DNA of 64,000 nucleotides from Enoplosus armatus (taxonomy: Eukaryota; Chordata; Actinopteri; Centrarchiformes; Enoplosidae). The stretch spans positions 8,781,067 through 8,845,066 of the forward strand of contig NC_092203.1 of the NCBI RefSeq assembly GCF_043641665.1, in the 5' to 3' direction. Each line of letters starts with the position of its first letter. The first letter of the stretch is position 1. Shown one piece after another: positions 1 to 11,282 of the stretch. The notes beneath the pieces were generated by a model. It was not told the DNA's origin. It ran no database searches and worked only from the letters and a program-made list of their open reading frames with translations. The position numbers were made by a program, and so were the translations under genes.

Positions 1-99
1 TACAGGGACCCCAGATCAGCCACTGTAAGCTTGGCTTGACTGTGAGCTTATTGTGCCCATTCACCCTCCTCTGAGGTGGTATCTGTGCTGGGAAATGCC

Positions 100-190
100 A
101 CTTTTCTCCTTAATTTCTCTCATTTCCGCTCCCCTCCCTCATTTCTTCTCTCACCTCCCCTCCTCTCGTCTTTGCTCCTCACTTACCCAT
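100..190. repeat. Pyrimidine-rich tract
   Basis: A C/T-dominated stretch of about 90 bases with few purines. It is low-complexity DNA. It could serve as a polypyrimidine tract on the plus strand, but no good acceptor AG follows it directly. Confidence 0.6.
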
Positions 191-219
191 GCAACCATGG
201 AGGTGTCATTAGCACTGTG

Positions 220-370
220 TCCTAATTAGTCCAGTGCCAGCTAATTGTGCTTCTGACGCTGTGTCTCTAGGGAGGCAGGCCTTGCTAATTTCAATAAGAG
301 TAAACAAGCAAACCGCTCCCCACTGACGGCTATGGATTAATTAGAGACCATCCATTGCATGTGCCGACTG
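220..370. other. Conserved-looking noncoding block (homeodomain-type motifs)
   Basis: Single-copy DNA with several TAAT cores (CTAATTAG, GCTAATTG, TTAATTAGAG), free of simple repeats. This texture is typical of vertebrate developmental enhancers. The call is inference from motif content only; I cannot align it to other species. It could equally be ordinary AT-rich intron. Confidence 0.25.
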
Positions 371-394
371 AAGGAAAGGGAAGGGGTTTGTGGA

Positions 395-600
395 AGGGGG
401 GGGTTCGGGGAAGACGCAGCGTAGAGAGACGGCAGAATAAGCTGCAGACGAGGAACGCGAGGTGAAAGAGAGTTCGCTTTCATTGTTGTCGCGCAACGCT
501 CTCAGAGACTGACGCTCATTTTAGGAAATTACCATCACTTTCATTTTGCGCAGCCTCTCCAAAGCGCGATCCTCTCCAGCGGTAGCTCCCCGTTGAGAAG
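395..600. other. CpG-rich patch
   Basis: A cluster of CpG dinucleotides (for example in GACGCAG, AACGCGAGG, GTCGCGCAACG, AAAGCGCGATC) denser than in the flanks, which are CpG-poor. This could mark a small unmethylated regulatory element or an alternative promoter. No TATA box or clear first exon can be tied to it. Confidence 0.3.
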
Positions 601-820
601 CAACGCCCTGAATGTGTTGTTTTTCACAAGTTTCATTTAAAAGGTTGAAATGAAGCAAACAAGTCTGTTTTCTTTTCCTTGAGAGAGACTGATTTGTGTA
701 CGCTCAGGGCCCACATCGCTGCAGTAAAGGCAGTCGCTTCTGTACTGTCAAGGTTCCTATTTCTCATTCAACCTTACAGAGCTACCATGTTTTTTTGTTG
801 TTTTTTTTGTAACATTTCAG

Positions 821-875
821 GTTGGCTGAGCATTCACACTTCTTTTCAGCAACGGTTTGTCTCATCTCCATGCAG
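821..875 (+). other. Candidate short exon (weak)
   Basis: A T-rich tract ending in ATTTCAG at 820 makes a good plus-strand splice acceptor, and 55 bases later CAG|GTACAG at 875/876 is a usable but not strong donor. Two of the three frames are open across the segment. The short peptide they would encode is not one I recognise. Chance pairs of splice-like sites are common in 64 kb, so this is only a candidate. Confidence 0.15.
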
Positions 876-2490
876 GTACAGATACACCAGGGAGCTCCTC
901 CAGTTCAAGTACAACTTTTTGTTCTTCTGGCCACTGAGCAGCTCTGCTTGAATGGCTCTAGTTCCAGTGCCTTGCTCGAGGGAGCTTCAGTAGCATTTCA
1001 TGTGAAAGGGAGAAGACTCATTCGTTTTGAAGGCTGCATGACTGGAAGAAAGTTTGGAAAATGTGATAAAACAGTCACAGTGATATGTGACATTATGATG
1101 TCTTGGGCTTGTACTTGCTGCAGGTATTTATCCAGAAAATAGATGGGCACTCAGTTTAGTTCAAATTTAACACCACATAACAGCAAGTATTCAAATGTAC
1201 AGATAGATTTACGTCAAGTTTAGTCAAGAAGCGTGTTCAAACACTTCTGTGTACATTGTGTGAAAGAATGATCCCGTCATCATTCAAAGAAAGGAAACTC
1301 CAGCCATTAATAAAAGCAAACGCACTCCAAGGCTTAGGAGAAAAGAGCTAATACACAAATGCTTCAGTTCCCAAAATCTTGAGAACCCACTCTCTTTCCA
1401 GCAACAATTACTCATTAACTGCTAAAATATCACGGAGGTCTTACACCTAGAAATAATAACAGAAGTTATTTCTCCGACAATAAGGTTGATATAAATATAT
1501 ATATCACTGTAACACTTTTGTTGTCTAAGGCACAGCTTGACACATTGCACAGGAAGCACGTCGTCTTTCCAGCTCCGAAAATACGAGCAGTAGTTACTGA
1601 CGTTACACCTCTTTGTGCTTTGTGACTTTTGTGAAATGTTTTATTACAATCGCAGTAAGAATACAAAGTGCAGCCCTATGATTCAGCAAGTTGGTTTCAA
1701 CATGAGGCAGTTATCTTCTCGTCACTGTTCTAATGCCTTTTTGAAACTCTCCTTTTTTTTTATTTTTGGCTTTTCCGATGGTGGACGAGTTGATGCAAAC
1801 GGTGAGCAGGTGCTGCGCTCACTTCCACCCCCATATGAGAAAGTCAAGGTAGCCGGCAGTGAATGGATGGACTGTGATGCGCCCGCCTATCTGTCTCTCT
1901 TGCTTCCTGTTTTTTTTTCCCTTTTGCTATCTGTGAAATGCAAGTCTTCACATCTCACTCTGCCGCAGACCATATCGCACTCTCCCTTCTCACCTAATTA
2001 ATCACGCTATTGAACTTAATGCCACTCAACAAAAACCAGTTGGCAGTGAGAGTGAGGTGATTTGCTTTCCTCTCTCCTACCCCCCCCCGCCTCCTTCATC
2101 CTCCCCCCTTTTGTTCCGGGATGATTGCGACTTCCAGGCAGGCTCATTTTTCATGGTCCAGATATTTCGCCGCACCCATTGTTTAATCGGGTTCACAGAG
2201 GGTCCTTCTTTATCACCACAAGCCTGTGTGTGTACCATTAGGTCAGGCATTAACGGTCAAGCACGACATCCACTAGTGACGGAGCAGGCTTGTAAATCTG
2301 GGGCTGCTGAAGGGTGTTTCTCCTCCCTGAAGAGATGAATGGACTAATGGACTTTCAGTATGGGCTTCATTGTCGACACTTAAGCCCACACACGCATGCA
2401 TACGTACGCTATTAAAATGTAAATATAGGCGCTCTTTTGGAAAAAGCAAATGCAGATAAACTGTGAACAGCAAACACACACAGGTAGGTG

Positions 2491-2492
<2 letters not shown>
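876..2492. other. Noncoding, no recognised feature
   Basis: Mixed single-copy sequence with short homopolymers and pyrimidine-rich segments. Several open frames of 60-130 codons occur on both strands but lack any recognisable domain and overlap each other. I see no RNA gene or recognisable mobile element. Confidence 0.6.

Positions 2493-2526
<34 letters not shown>
2493..2526. repeat. (CA)17 microsatellite
   Basis: Uninterrupted CA dinucleotides, with a shorter TG run 120 bases downstream at 2646-2662. Likely polymorphic in length. Confidence 0.97.
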
Positions 2527-2527
<1 letters not shown>

Positions 2528-2699
2528 CCTCTCACACTCTTTAATGAGGGCAGTTAGAGCTGCCTCGAGGGAGTGGAGGTGTTGGCGCTGACGTCGTGAT
2601 GGACGGTTATTTTTTCAAGAAGACGTTAAAGTTAACACTCTCAACTGTGTGTGTGTGTGTGTTTCAAGTTTTGTCATCTAAACACATGTGGATGCTGCT

Positions 2700-3044
2700 T
2701 GTGCATGAGGCGGAAAGAGAGAGAAAAGAAGGGGGAGGAAGACTGGAGGAGGGTGAGACGGGTATGGGAAGGATTTATGGGTGTAATAATGGAATCTCAG
2801 TGGCTGGGCCATTGACACTGAGGCATTTTCTCTCATTCTCCTCCCATTATTAGATGGAGGGAGCAAGCACAGCAACATATGGGCGAGCAAATGTGATACA
2901 GCGATCGCTTTACCGTTATATCGTCCAGACGTCCATTCACGTCAAGCTATATTAAATGATTTCTTGGATCCATTTCATGCAACTTGATGGTTCGACTAAA
3001 TCTTACTGTTTTATAGACTGGTTCGTCTCAATTGCTGCTTTGAG
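2700..3044. other. Noncoding, no recognised feature
   Basis: A purine-rich stretch near 2710-2775 is followed by ordinary single-copy DNA. Nothing in it supports a gene. Confidence 0.55.
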
Positions 3045-3265
3045 CTGAATGCTAACGTCAGTGTAGCATCATGCGCACAATTACAATGCTGATGTTAAGC
3101 AGGTATAAAGTTTACCACATTAACCATCGGAGTTTAGCGTGTTAGCATGCGAACAGCCCTAAACACAAATTATTCCAATTCATCCTCGGGGACGTGAAGA
3201 TACCAAATCTCACGTCTCATGTCTGGTGCTCTGGCAGATGTTGAACCCTATTATTCACCACAATA
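3045..3265 (+). repeat. Diverged copy of a dispersed percomorph repeat (family A)
   Basis: The order of motifs (TGAATGCTAACGTCAG, GTTAGCATGCGAACA, ATTCATCCTCGGGGACGTGAA) matches a dispersed repeat I recognise from spiny-rayed fish DNA, where GTTAGCATGCTAAC-type words precede a CATGGCAATCCA-type block. Two other copies lie at 10186-10500 and 40670-40800. I do not know its formal family name. The copy is heavily mutated. Confidence 0.5.
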
Positions 3266-3279
3266 ATACTTGTGGTCTT

Positions 3280-3310
3280 TTTGTATTGTATTTGTATTGT
3301 ATTTGTATTA
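3280..3310. repeat. Short tandem repeat, TTGTATTGTAT-like
   Basis: About three imperfect copies of an 11-base T-rich unit. Confidence 0.7.
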
Positions 3311-6300
3311 TGCCCCGTAGTATAACCCCCTGACTCACACAGAGCATAGCTGTGGCTTTCTTCTTATTTCCAAGGCCATTATGTCGCCACTTCCTGATTA
3401 TCTGTGCTGTTGTAAACACTGACCCGCAATGACTGTTTACAGTAATGTGATTTGTTTTTATTATCTGTCCTTAAGGTCGCCACTGCATTAAGCAAAAATG
3501 GCTCAGGCTCCCTTCTCCTTGTTCATCTTGGTGTAAATAAATGACGGCTGTAAAATCTGGCCTGTCGTGGTTCAGTCTAAACTGTTAATGAAGGATCTTG
3601 TGGTCTGCTCGTTAAGGAAATAGAGGAAGATATTTTTGCTCCATTTAGTGGATGTTTACGTACTTATGTTTGCTACTTTGATTCAGTAAGCTGGAGCTGG
3701 AGGAGCTTTCAAGTAACTTTCAAGTTGTTCATCTGCAAAAGTCCTGCTTTTTTATGCTGTTTTATTCGCCATGTTTCCAATGTGCATATCAGTTTGAATA
3801 AGCTGGTTGAACAAAGGTTAATGTGTCCGTCCATCCGTCCATCTCTACCTACTGCATCTTTGCAATTCCAATAAACCCACATCTTCATTACGTTCCAGAA
3901 ACCTCCTTCCAGGATGGCACATTGCCACAAACACTGCTCACTGGCCGTCACTGAGCAACAAACACCTGCCATTTTGTAATTAACACCTGCTGTGTGATAA
4001 CAGACACCTGCTTTTGCCTGCATTGATTATTTTATGGTGACAAAGTTGAATGTAATGAATGGCTAAACGCTTTCCTTCATTTTCATCATTCACGTCAGAG
4101 CAGCTTCCTACTGTGGCTACGCAGCTCTTCATTAGCATAAAGACAAATAGGTCTGTTATGGGAAAGGTGAAGGTCAGCTTCAAACTGTCAATCACTTGTT
4201 GGCCACATGAAAACTAATACTATTACTTTTACTTTGAACCAAACTCCTTTATTGTAACACACTGTTTTTCACTGACTTTATTCTATACTCACGACCCTTT
4301 CCATAATAGTTTCTTCCTGTTTTTAAGAAGATAAATCTTTATTGATAAAATTGCCCAGTTACTTTATCATGGAATTGCAGATGTTCAGATTTCCATTTTT
4401 CTGAGCACTTTAAGGTCTTTTTATCCACGTTTGCTTAAATGTTGAGATTAAAAGTAGTTGATTTAGCAAAGCGCCAAATCGTTCTGTAGATGCTTCACTT
4501 AATGTGTTTTAAGGCCTTTGCTAAGTCATTTAGGTTGACTGGGAAACCTGGCAAGCATATGATCTGCTAAGCTGCAGTGGCATTTAAAAGAAATGTCAGC
4601 ATTTTTTTATATAGTTTTCAGGCTCACTGCTGTACTGTAATTCTTGTGTGGCAGTGTCTGCTTTCAATTACAAGACTGAAAAGGTTTCACCTGAATTGCC
4701 ACGGACGGGCAGTGGAAGAGCTGCAGAGAGTTAACTCTGCGAATTCAAGATGCTCACAGTGCATCAATAGAGCATCTCCATTTGCTACCAGCCATTGAAA
4801 AGAGTGACAAAAAGGATTAGGTTTTTAGGTTTTGCTAAGTTAACTTGCACTCAAGAGAAGAGGCACCGAAAGTAAATTAATTCATCCACTTCTCCTCTGC
4901 TCATCTTTGCCCTCACTGGACTCGGCTGAGCAGCATTGGACTTGCTTTTCTGGATGAAAGGGAGAATAAAGAGCCAGCCACTGAAGAAAGACTGTGTAGA
5001 AATCTCTCAAAGTGTGGTGATGCTGAAGGCCAGACAGCTCGGCATCTAACAAAAGGAAATAACATGCATGCCATAGAGGAAAGCAAGCAGGCGATCACAA
5101 ACGTAAGATTTTGAATTAAGCTGTAAGTGTGCTTACATCAACGGAGCCAAATACTCTTGAAATGCAGGCGTACCACTGTTTTGACCTCTGCACTCAAGAT
5201 CATTGCTTCCTTTCTCAACTTTTCATCAAACAAAAAAAGTCAGTGTTGGCAGGAGTGGCGCAGAGTTGCCCTCATGTTCACCCGCTGTTGTGTTTCAAAC
5301 AAGAGAGCAATTGAAATATATGCTAATCCTCTGCTCGTTTTCGCTGCCATCCCACAGCGCAGAGCAGCATAATATTTCCATAGCGATTCGGACATTTTTG
5401 AGGGATTAAGGGGGGGTTAGGAGGTGGTCGGGGAACCCCAGGCAGCTCTACACACACACACACTACGTCAGCTGACAGTGAGCACGGTAAAGGGCATGTG
5501 TTTAACCGTGATTGATGCACTGTCAGTAATGTAGAAGACAGTGGGAATCCAGATTAGTGAAAATGACCCATGGGAGTGGAATGAGAGATGGGAGGGGGAG
5601 ATGGAGAGAGAGAGAAGACAGACGAAAGATGGTCTCTGTGAACGCCTGATAACCCGTTTTCTCACTGCGACACATTTCACTTTGAAGCCCAGCCTATTGC
5701 TGTGCCGGCCCGGAAACTAAGATATGCACGAGTTTCTCTTTGCTTCCCGCTGTTTCCTTTTTAATCTGTGTCTCTTGTTTTGTAAAGAAGGCTTAATTTC
5801 AGTCGGACACTGCAACGGCGATACCCAAAGCCCCCTTTTCAAAGTCCACCCAGTGACTTTAGCAGAACAGTTTTTCACGCAGTGTGTGAAATTTAAAGTG
5901 ACGTGAGCAAGTTGTGCTTCATTGTGAGCTGAGCAATCTTTCCCTAAGAACCTCACCTGAGGGAACCTGGGAATTTTAGCATGTGTGTGCTCGAAATTTG
6001 TGCCAAACCTCATTAACTCTGCCAGGCAACGGTTGTAGCTAAACACTAGCTTGACCTTGAAATGCTGTTGTTATGGTAAAAACAAAAAAAAACCTGAATC
6101 AACTTTTCGTCTACGGTTCTTCCAGTTGCTTTTCATGATAAAATGGCATCTTAAAAAGATTATCTTCAGCATTCAACAGGTGGATGAAACATAAGATGGC
6201 CATAAAATTACAGCTGATTATCCAATAACAATGCTGCCATGCCCCAAACCGCTGAAATGCCAAATTAAATGAAAAGACTGTAAAAAGTAGTCCCATTATA

Positions 6301-7234
6301 GGAATAGTAGTAAAACTGGTAAGAGAATATGCCGAAAAAGAGCAGATCCAAGGATTCTGCATGGCTGCCATATTTTACTTGGGTGTGATGTTCTGCTAAA
6401 ATATATTACACCATAATCTAATGAATATGACAAACATAAAATGGAGATGCAGTTTGGTGCAGAAAATCACCATTTTCCCAGGAAAGGAGTGATATATATT
6501 CATGTGAAGTGCATCTGCAGGACAAAAGCAGAAACCCCCAACTCCTCTTTTCTTACTTGCTGCTTGATTTCAGGAAAGAATACAGATTATATCCAGGAAG
6601 GACAGAACCAGTGGGTGGTAATGGTGTCGCTGCACAATACAAATCTCCAGAATGTGGCGAGCTGTGTCACCCGTTGACAGCAAGGGGCCTTTGGTGCCTT
6701 TATGGATGTTTGCCTCATCTATAGAGGGGTTTGTCAGTGTCAGGGGTCTGGGAATAGAGCTGAATGCTGTCTAAGTGCTACTGGGCCCGAGACCACAGCG
6801 CGTATTGACAGGAAAGGTTTTGAGTATGTAGGGATCAAATGAGAGAAATGTAAATGCATGTTTAAGTTGAACTAGTGTCTTCATGGATGTTAGCTCCTAT
6901 GATTCTTGTGTATTTGTCTGTAGGTACAAAGAGAGAAAAATTACCCAGGCAGCCCATCCATTGTGGCTGTAAGCATGGCCCTGACAGAGGGTAATGGCCC
7001 TTATTCTAATCCTCTAAAAGATGAGGGGTACAAGAGGTTCAAATGCACAGAGACGAGAGGGAGGAAGTGACAAAAAAAAGAGGCAGGGGAGGGATGGAGA
7101 GGCCCCATTCTACGCCTCATTGAGTCCTCATTCGGAACGGCCGGCACTTCATTAAAAAACGAAGGCGTCTTCTGCAGAAACCAAAAAAAAAGTGCCGCTT
7201 GTTGTTCATACTCCATCACGACGCACAGAAAGCC
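3311..7234. other. Long noncoding stretch
   Basis: About 3.9 kb of mostly single-copy DNA with no large microsatellite (a short CA run sits at 5450-5462), no recognisable coding exon and no mobile element I can name. Open frames in it are under 110 codons and overlap on both strands. A splice-like minus-strand motif at 5951-5968 is discussed under findings. The block 6940-7040 is moderately conserved-looking, but the evidence is thin. Confidence 0.5.
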
Positions 7235-7400
7235 CAGAGAGTGTATTTGTTTTATTGCAACCACAGAGCACCCGAGCGTATCTTTTGTAAGAGGCGGGCC
7301 ACGAATTTGTAATTTATGATAATTGTTTTCTCCAAAAGTGTAAATATATCATGACGATTATTTCCGGGGGAGCACACACCAACCAATGCGACGTTTCATC
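7235..7400. other. Conserved-looking noncoding block
   Basis: Repeat-free, with AT-rich transcription-factor-like words (TTTGTAATTTATGATAATTG, ATATATCATGACGATTATTT). The texture resembles vertebrate conserved noncoding elements. This is inference from composition alone. Confidence 0.25.
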
Positions 7401-8959
7401 AGACGAGGGCAGAAAAATTGCTCAAGCAAAATGCTTCTGACACCGGTGAAGTGAGCAGGGCGGACTATGGTGTCAAAACAGTTGTACTTTCACACATGAA
7501 TGCATGCAGACACATGCACACATGCAGGCCCCGCTGACTTCACACAGCCCAGCAGCTACTTGTGTTAAACTGAACTTTAACTTGAACCTTTATTCATCCA
7601 GTAAGTAGCAAAAAGGCAGAAAACGAACCACTATGCAGTGGACTCTGGATGTCACGTCAGGGAGATTTAAGATCGGTGGTGTTGCTACGAAGACATGACC
7701 AGTACTAGCGTTAGTTACCTTCTGGAGTGACATTAAAACTATCCAATCACATCTGACCTCTAAGAGTGAGGTTTCTTTTATCCAAAACGTAGTGGCTAGC
7801 TAGCTAAAAGTCCTCAGGGAAGTTAAAAGCTAACAGCAAGGGAAGTGGTTTCTAGTGGCCCTGATACACGAGGCTGGTTACTTAACCGTGATTGATAGGC
7901 TGATGTAACAGCAGAATGATGTCTTTGTTGCAGTGAATTCATTTTTCAACTGATGACATTTAGCGTCTCACAAGACAGACAAAGTGCTTTGGAATAGATT
8001 TGGATGAGAGAGACATTAAAACAGAGAAAATGTAGCTTCTGCACTGTGTTTTTCATTACTGATATTGGTCTTCGCCACTTGGCCGCAACAAGTACTCGTA
8101 AAATATGAGTGCCTATTGATTCACATCATCGTACTTTGTAAGGCATCTGTTTATAAGCTGTGTGTTGATAATGTGCTGCTTTCTTTCTTTCAAAGATTGG
8201 ATCATTGTGAAATTGTCACATTTGGATTTTGTCAATGGATGCATCCATGCAGTCCCTCAGTCACAGTAAGCTCTGAAATGGGACAAAACTGTACAGGACA
8301 GGTATATAGGTGTATTTTTTTGTTTTTGTTTGGGTTCAAGGGTGAACAAAGGGCTGCAGGCCTCAGTTTACCATTGGTATTGACCATTGGTGGCAGTAGT
8401 GCACCATAAAGGTTGCAAAGTGGGAATAAAAGGAATGAAGAAGAAGACAAAACATCTAAAAAAGCATTTGTCTTTTCAGCATGTTCTTCCTCTGGGGTCT
8501 TGCTTGTGATGTAGCTTTCATTCAGTGATTCCATTTTTATTTGAAGATCCATTGTTACTAACTATTGTACAATATGGAATAGGAATAATTCCATTAAGCC
8601 ATAACAGCTATCTGTAAATACATGAATCTGACTTTCCAGTCTAGAGAAATCATTGCCACGTCTGGTTGCTATGTTTTTGGCTCCTCAGAATAGAATTAAT
8701 GTCATGTTGCCCTTCCCATGTGAATTTCCTCCCATGAGTACTTGTTCACCTGTCAGCAACCTGAATAATGTGCCTTTGCAAACAGATGTTTCTGCCACTG
8801 GCTACTCAGTTCGCCAGGGTCAAGGTACGTTTATTTTTCTCTCCCAAACCCTTTTTTGTGGGAGGGTCAAAACCACAGAGCGGCACAGTGAGTTCTTTTT
8901 ATCCGAGTCTCTATCTCTGTGTCTCCATCCTCCACATATTGATCGCTCCCCGACCTTTC
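7401..8959. other. Noncoding, no recognised feature
   Basis: Single-copy sequence. A short motif GCTAGCTAGCTA lies near 7796. Open frames of up to 114 codons have no recognisable domains. I see no simple repeats beyond short runs. Confidence 0.5.
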
Positions 8960-9230
8960 ACCCCCACTGTGAGTAATGGAATTGCCTGTCGCGGACACAG
9001 GCCATGGTCAAGGTCTTGTAAATGTACGGCACATGTTTTCTCGGACGCTCCGATCGATGCCTCGCTCGCTCCCATGTCAGGGAGAATAGAGCCTTCCGTC
9101 GTGTTATGTCTGTCAGAGCCTTATCTCGATTACTTAAAAGTCCTTGAAATTGAGCCGAAACCCAACGGTTCGGAGAGCAGAACTTCTATATTGAATAGCG
9201 ACAGCTTTCTTTTTTACCTGAAGTACTTTT
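8960..9230. other. Conserved-looking noncoding block, locally CpG-rich
   Basis: CpGs are unusually frequent for this window (TGTCGCGGACAC, CTCGGACGCTCCGATCGATG) and the segment has no simple repeats. A plus-strand open frame of 154 codons runs through 8768-9232 but encodes nothing recognisable. Low-confidence regulatory candidate. Confidence 0.25.
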
Positions 9231-9308
9231 AAAAATATATCTCCTGTTTTCATACCTGGTACAGATTTAAAATTTTGCCAAATAGCTTTTGCCAAATCCT
9301 TGTAAAGA

Positions 9309-9319
9309 CGATTCTTGAT
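9309..9319. repeat. Target-site duplication, left copy
   Basis: CGATTCTTGAT, identical to the 11 bases at 9508-9518. Together they frame the SINE between them and record its insertion. Confidence 0.85.
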
Positions 9320-9507
9320 TTTTTTTGTTCTTTCTATTTATTTATTTGTTTTGCCGTTATTGAATAGTGACAGCTGCAGAGAGAGACAGGAAAGGCAGGA
9401 GAGTGAGTGCGGATGACATGCAGCTCAGGGCCCGGGCTGAACCCAGGCCGCTGCGGTGAGGACTCAGCCTTAATGGGTCGAGCTCCACCAGGTGAGCTAC
9501 CGGGGCT
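9320..9507 (-). mobile_element. tRNA-derived SINE, near full length
   Basis: Read on the minus strand, the element starts at 9507 with a tRNA-like head. GGTAGCTCACCTGGTGGAGC resembles a tRNA 5' half with an RNA polymerase III A box, and GGGTTCAGCCCGG stands where the B box (consensus GGTTCGANTCC) belongs. A unique body with CTTTCCTGTCTCTCTC follows, and then an A/AAAT-rich tail near 9320-9350. Exact 11-bp target-site duplications flank it. SINEs have no protein and are copied by LINE reverse transcriptase. The B box has at least one mismatch, so transcription is doubtful. The family is one I recognise from percomorph fish, but I will not give it a formal name. A decayed relative lies at 46855-46985. 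Confidence 0.85.
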
Positions 9508-9518
9508 CGATTCTTGAT
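9508..9518. repeat. Target-site duplication, right copy
   Basis: CGATTCTTGAT, a perfect copy of 9309-9319. It lies directly outside the 5' head of the minus-strand SINE. Confidence 0.85.
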
Positions 9519-10185
9519 GTATTTTTAGTATTTTTGAGTTTATTTCTAAATAAGGAGCATTTGAACACAGTGGACACCTGCTCCTACAAAATGATTGCTG
9601 GCATGAAAGGAAGCAGAAATCTTGAGTCATCTTAGGATCTTTGCTCGCAAAACAACTTCTTTAAGGAGTGACTCATGTGTGCTTTTGGAGTACTGACAGA
9701 TTGTTCCCCTTTTTTAAAATTAAATTTCTCTCAGAGTGGTGGAGCTGCAGACACAGTGCTGAGTGCAAAGACTCTGGGTCCATCCCGGAGAATGGCAGGG
9801 ATTGAGATGAGATGACATACCACTCAAGAGTGCGTATCAGATTTCATTCTGACAGATAAGATCAGTGTGGGGAGGTACCGCCTGGTGATGGGAAAGATTG
9901 TGGTTGAAAATAGGGCAGCGTGCTTTACGGAACGTGTGAGCTGGGGGGGGGTGATGGTGTATGTTTGTGTGAGACAACAACAGGATTCCTGATATTTTTG
10001 GGAACAGGTAGGAGGGTGATGCCAGCGATGTATAATAAGACCTGGATACAGAGCCGCTGCTCAGCCTTGCTTCCAGTTTTGCCCAGTGGCCACTCACGGT
10101 ATTGCAGCAAATAATTCCCCCAGGTCTGTAAAACTGTTGAGTTGTTGTTGGCTGATGTTTGGAAGGTAATATTAACCACGTTCAG
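9519..10185. other. Noncoding, no recognised feature
   Basis: Single-copy DNA with a G9 run near 9943. No gene, RNA or transposon is recognisable. Confidence 0.5.
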
Positions 10186-10500
10186 CATCTTAGCTTAGCA
10201 TGCTAGCATTTGCCAACTAGCACTAGCACACATTTGCCTGAACCAAATTTCATGGCAATCCATGGTGGTCGAGACATTAAATCAAAACCACAAATATGAG
10301 CCTCGTGTTGGCATAGTCAGGAGATCACCAACGTTATTAGGATAAGTCATCTGGGAACCAATGTCTGTATAAGATGTCATGGCAATCTATGTCATATATG
10401 TGGATGTATTTTAGTCTGGACCAAAGCTGTGGCCTGACCGCCTGACCGACCATCCAGCTAACATTGCCATGCCACTAGCTTGGCTAAAACATCTGATAAT
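10186..10500 (+). repeat. Dispersed percomorph repeat (family A), best copy
   Basis: The sequence runs from TTAGCTTAGCATGCTAGCAT through TTTCATGGCAATCCATGG, GAGACATTAAATCAAAACCA and CAGGAGATCACCAACGTTA to CATGGCAATCTATGTC and GTCTGGACCAAAGC. The word CATGGCAATC occurs twice about 130 bases apart, so the element has an internal duplication. I recognise this as a high-copy dispersed element of percomorph genomes but cannot name its class. No coding capacity is visible. Confidence 0.75.
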
Positions 10501-10679
10501 GGGGGGAAAAAAATACATGAAAATGTCTGGGTTTGATTTTCAAGTTGAAATAATGGTCTTCCATAGCAATTCTGGATGGAATGACAGAAACTGGGTATTA
10601 AGATGGTGATTTACGTTGTCATTTTTGCAGTGCAGCTTCAGCTTCTTTAGGTTTCATGTGACTCAGTGCCTTTAACCCT

Positions 10680-10970
10680 CACCCAACACACATGGAAACA
10701 ATTCTCGCACACACACATACACCAATGCCAGGAATCTGGACTCCCCTTGAAATAGCTGAACCCCCTGTGCTGTGTTGATGACACACACAAACACACACAC
10801 ACGTACTGGGAGAAATCACCCAGAATAGCCACACATTGCATTCCACTACCCAGCTGGCTGCCCTGTGAACACACACACATACTGCTGCAGTCTTACACAC
10901 ATCCCCAGTTACAGCAGACATGTCACATACATATTTTTCAGCACACACACATACACACACACACGGATAA
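10680..10970. repeat. CA-rich low-complexity region
   Basis: Several short CA runs (10786-10802, 10867-10880, 10942-10966) are separated by unique sequence. The open frames across it, rich in His-Thr or Cys-Val, are artefacts of the repeat. Confidence 0.8.
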
Positions 10971-11240
10971 TCACTCCCCTCTGCCAAAATCACTCTAATA
11001 CCTCTTGTCCCCACTACACACTTCAGACTTTTCTCCCATTAGTCTGATTTGGTGCATAGTGCTCACTGCCCGCCTCACCCCATCAATGAACAATACGAGT
11101 TCAGCCTGCGAGAGCTCGTAGCTAATCCCTCAGCTGCTTGGAGTTGGCTGTGGACAGCCGAAACACTGGAATAGTCTGCGCCCCCGCCAATTGCAGCACA
11201 GATCAGATATCAATTTGTCAACAGAGCTGGCCGGTCAGCC

Positions 11241-11282
11241 GGCCGGCTGGTTGGCTGGCTGGCTGGCTGGCTGGCTGGTTGG
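11241..11282. repeat. (GGCT)n tandem repeat
   Basis: Seven or more GGCT units with flanking GGCCGG/GGTT variants. In one frame it reads as Trp-Leu-Ala-Gly repeats inside a 193-codon open frame that I do not consider a gene. Confidence 0.9.

Noticed and set aside
8768..9232. 154-codon plus-strand open frame
   Set aside because: No domain, and the composition looks like translated noncoding DNA. An overlapping frame of similar length exists in another phase.
9725..9850. Possible second SINE head (GGGTCCATCCC resembles a B box)
   Set aside because: No A box, tail or target-site duplication can be found.
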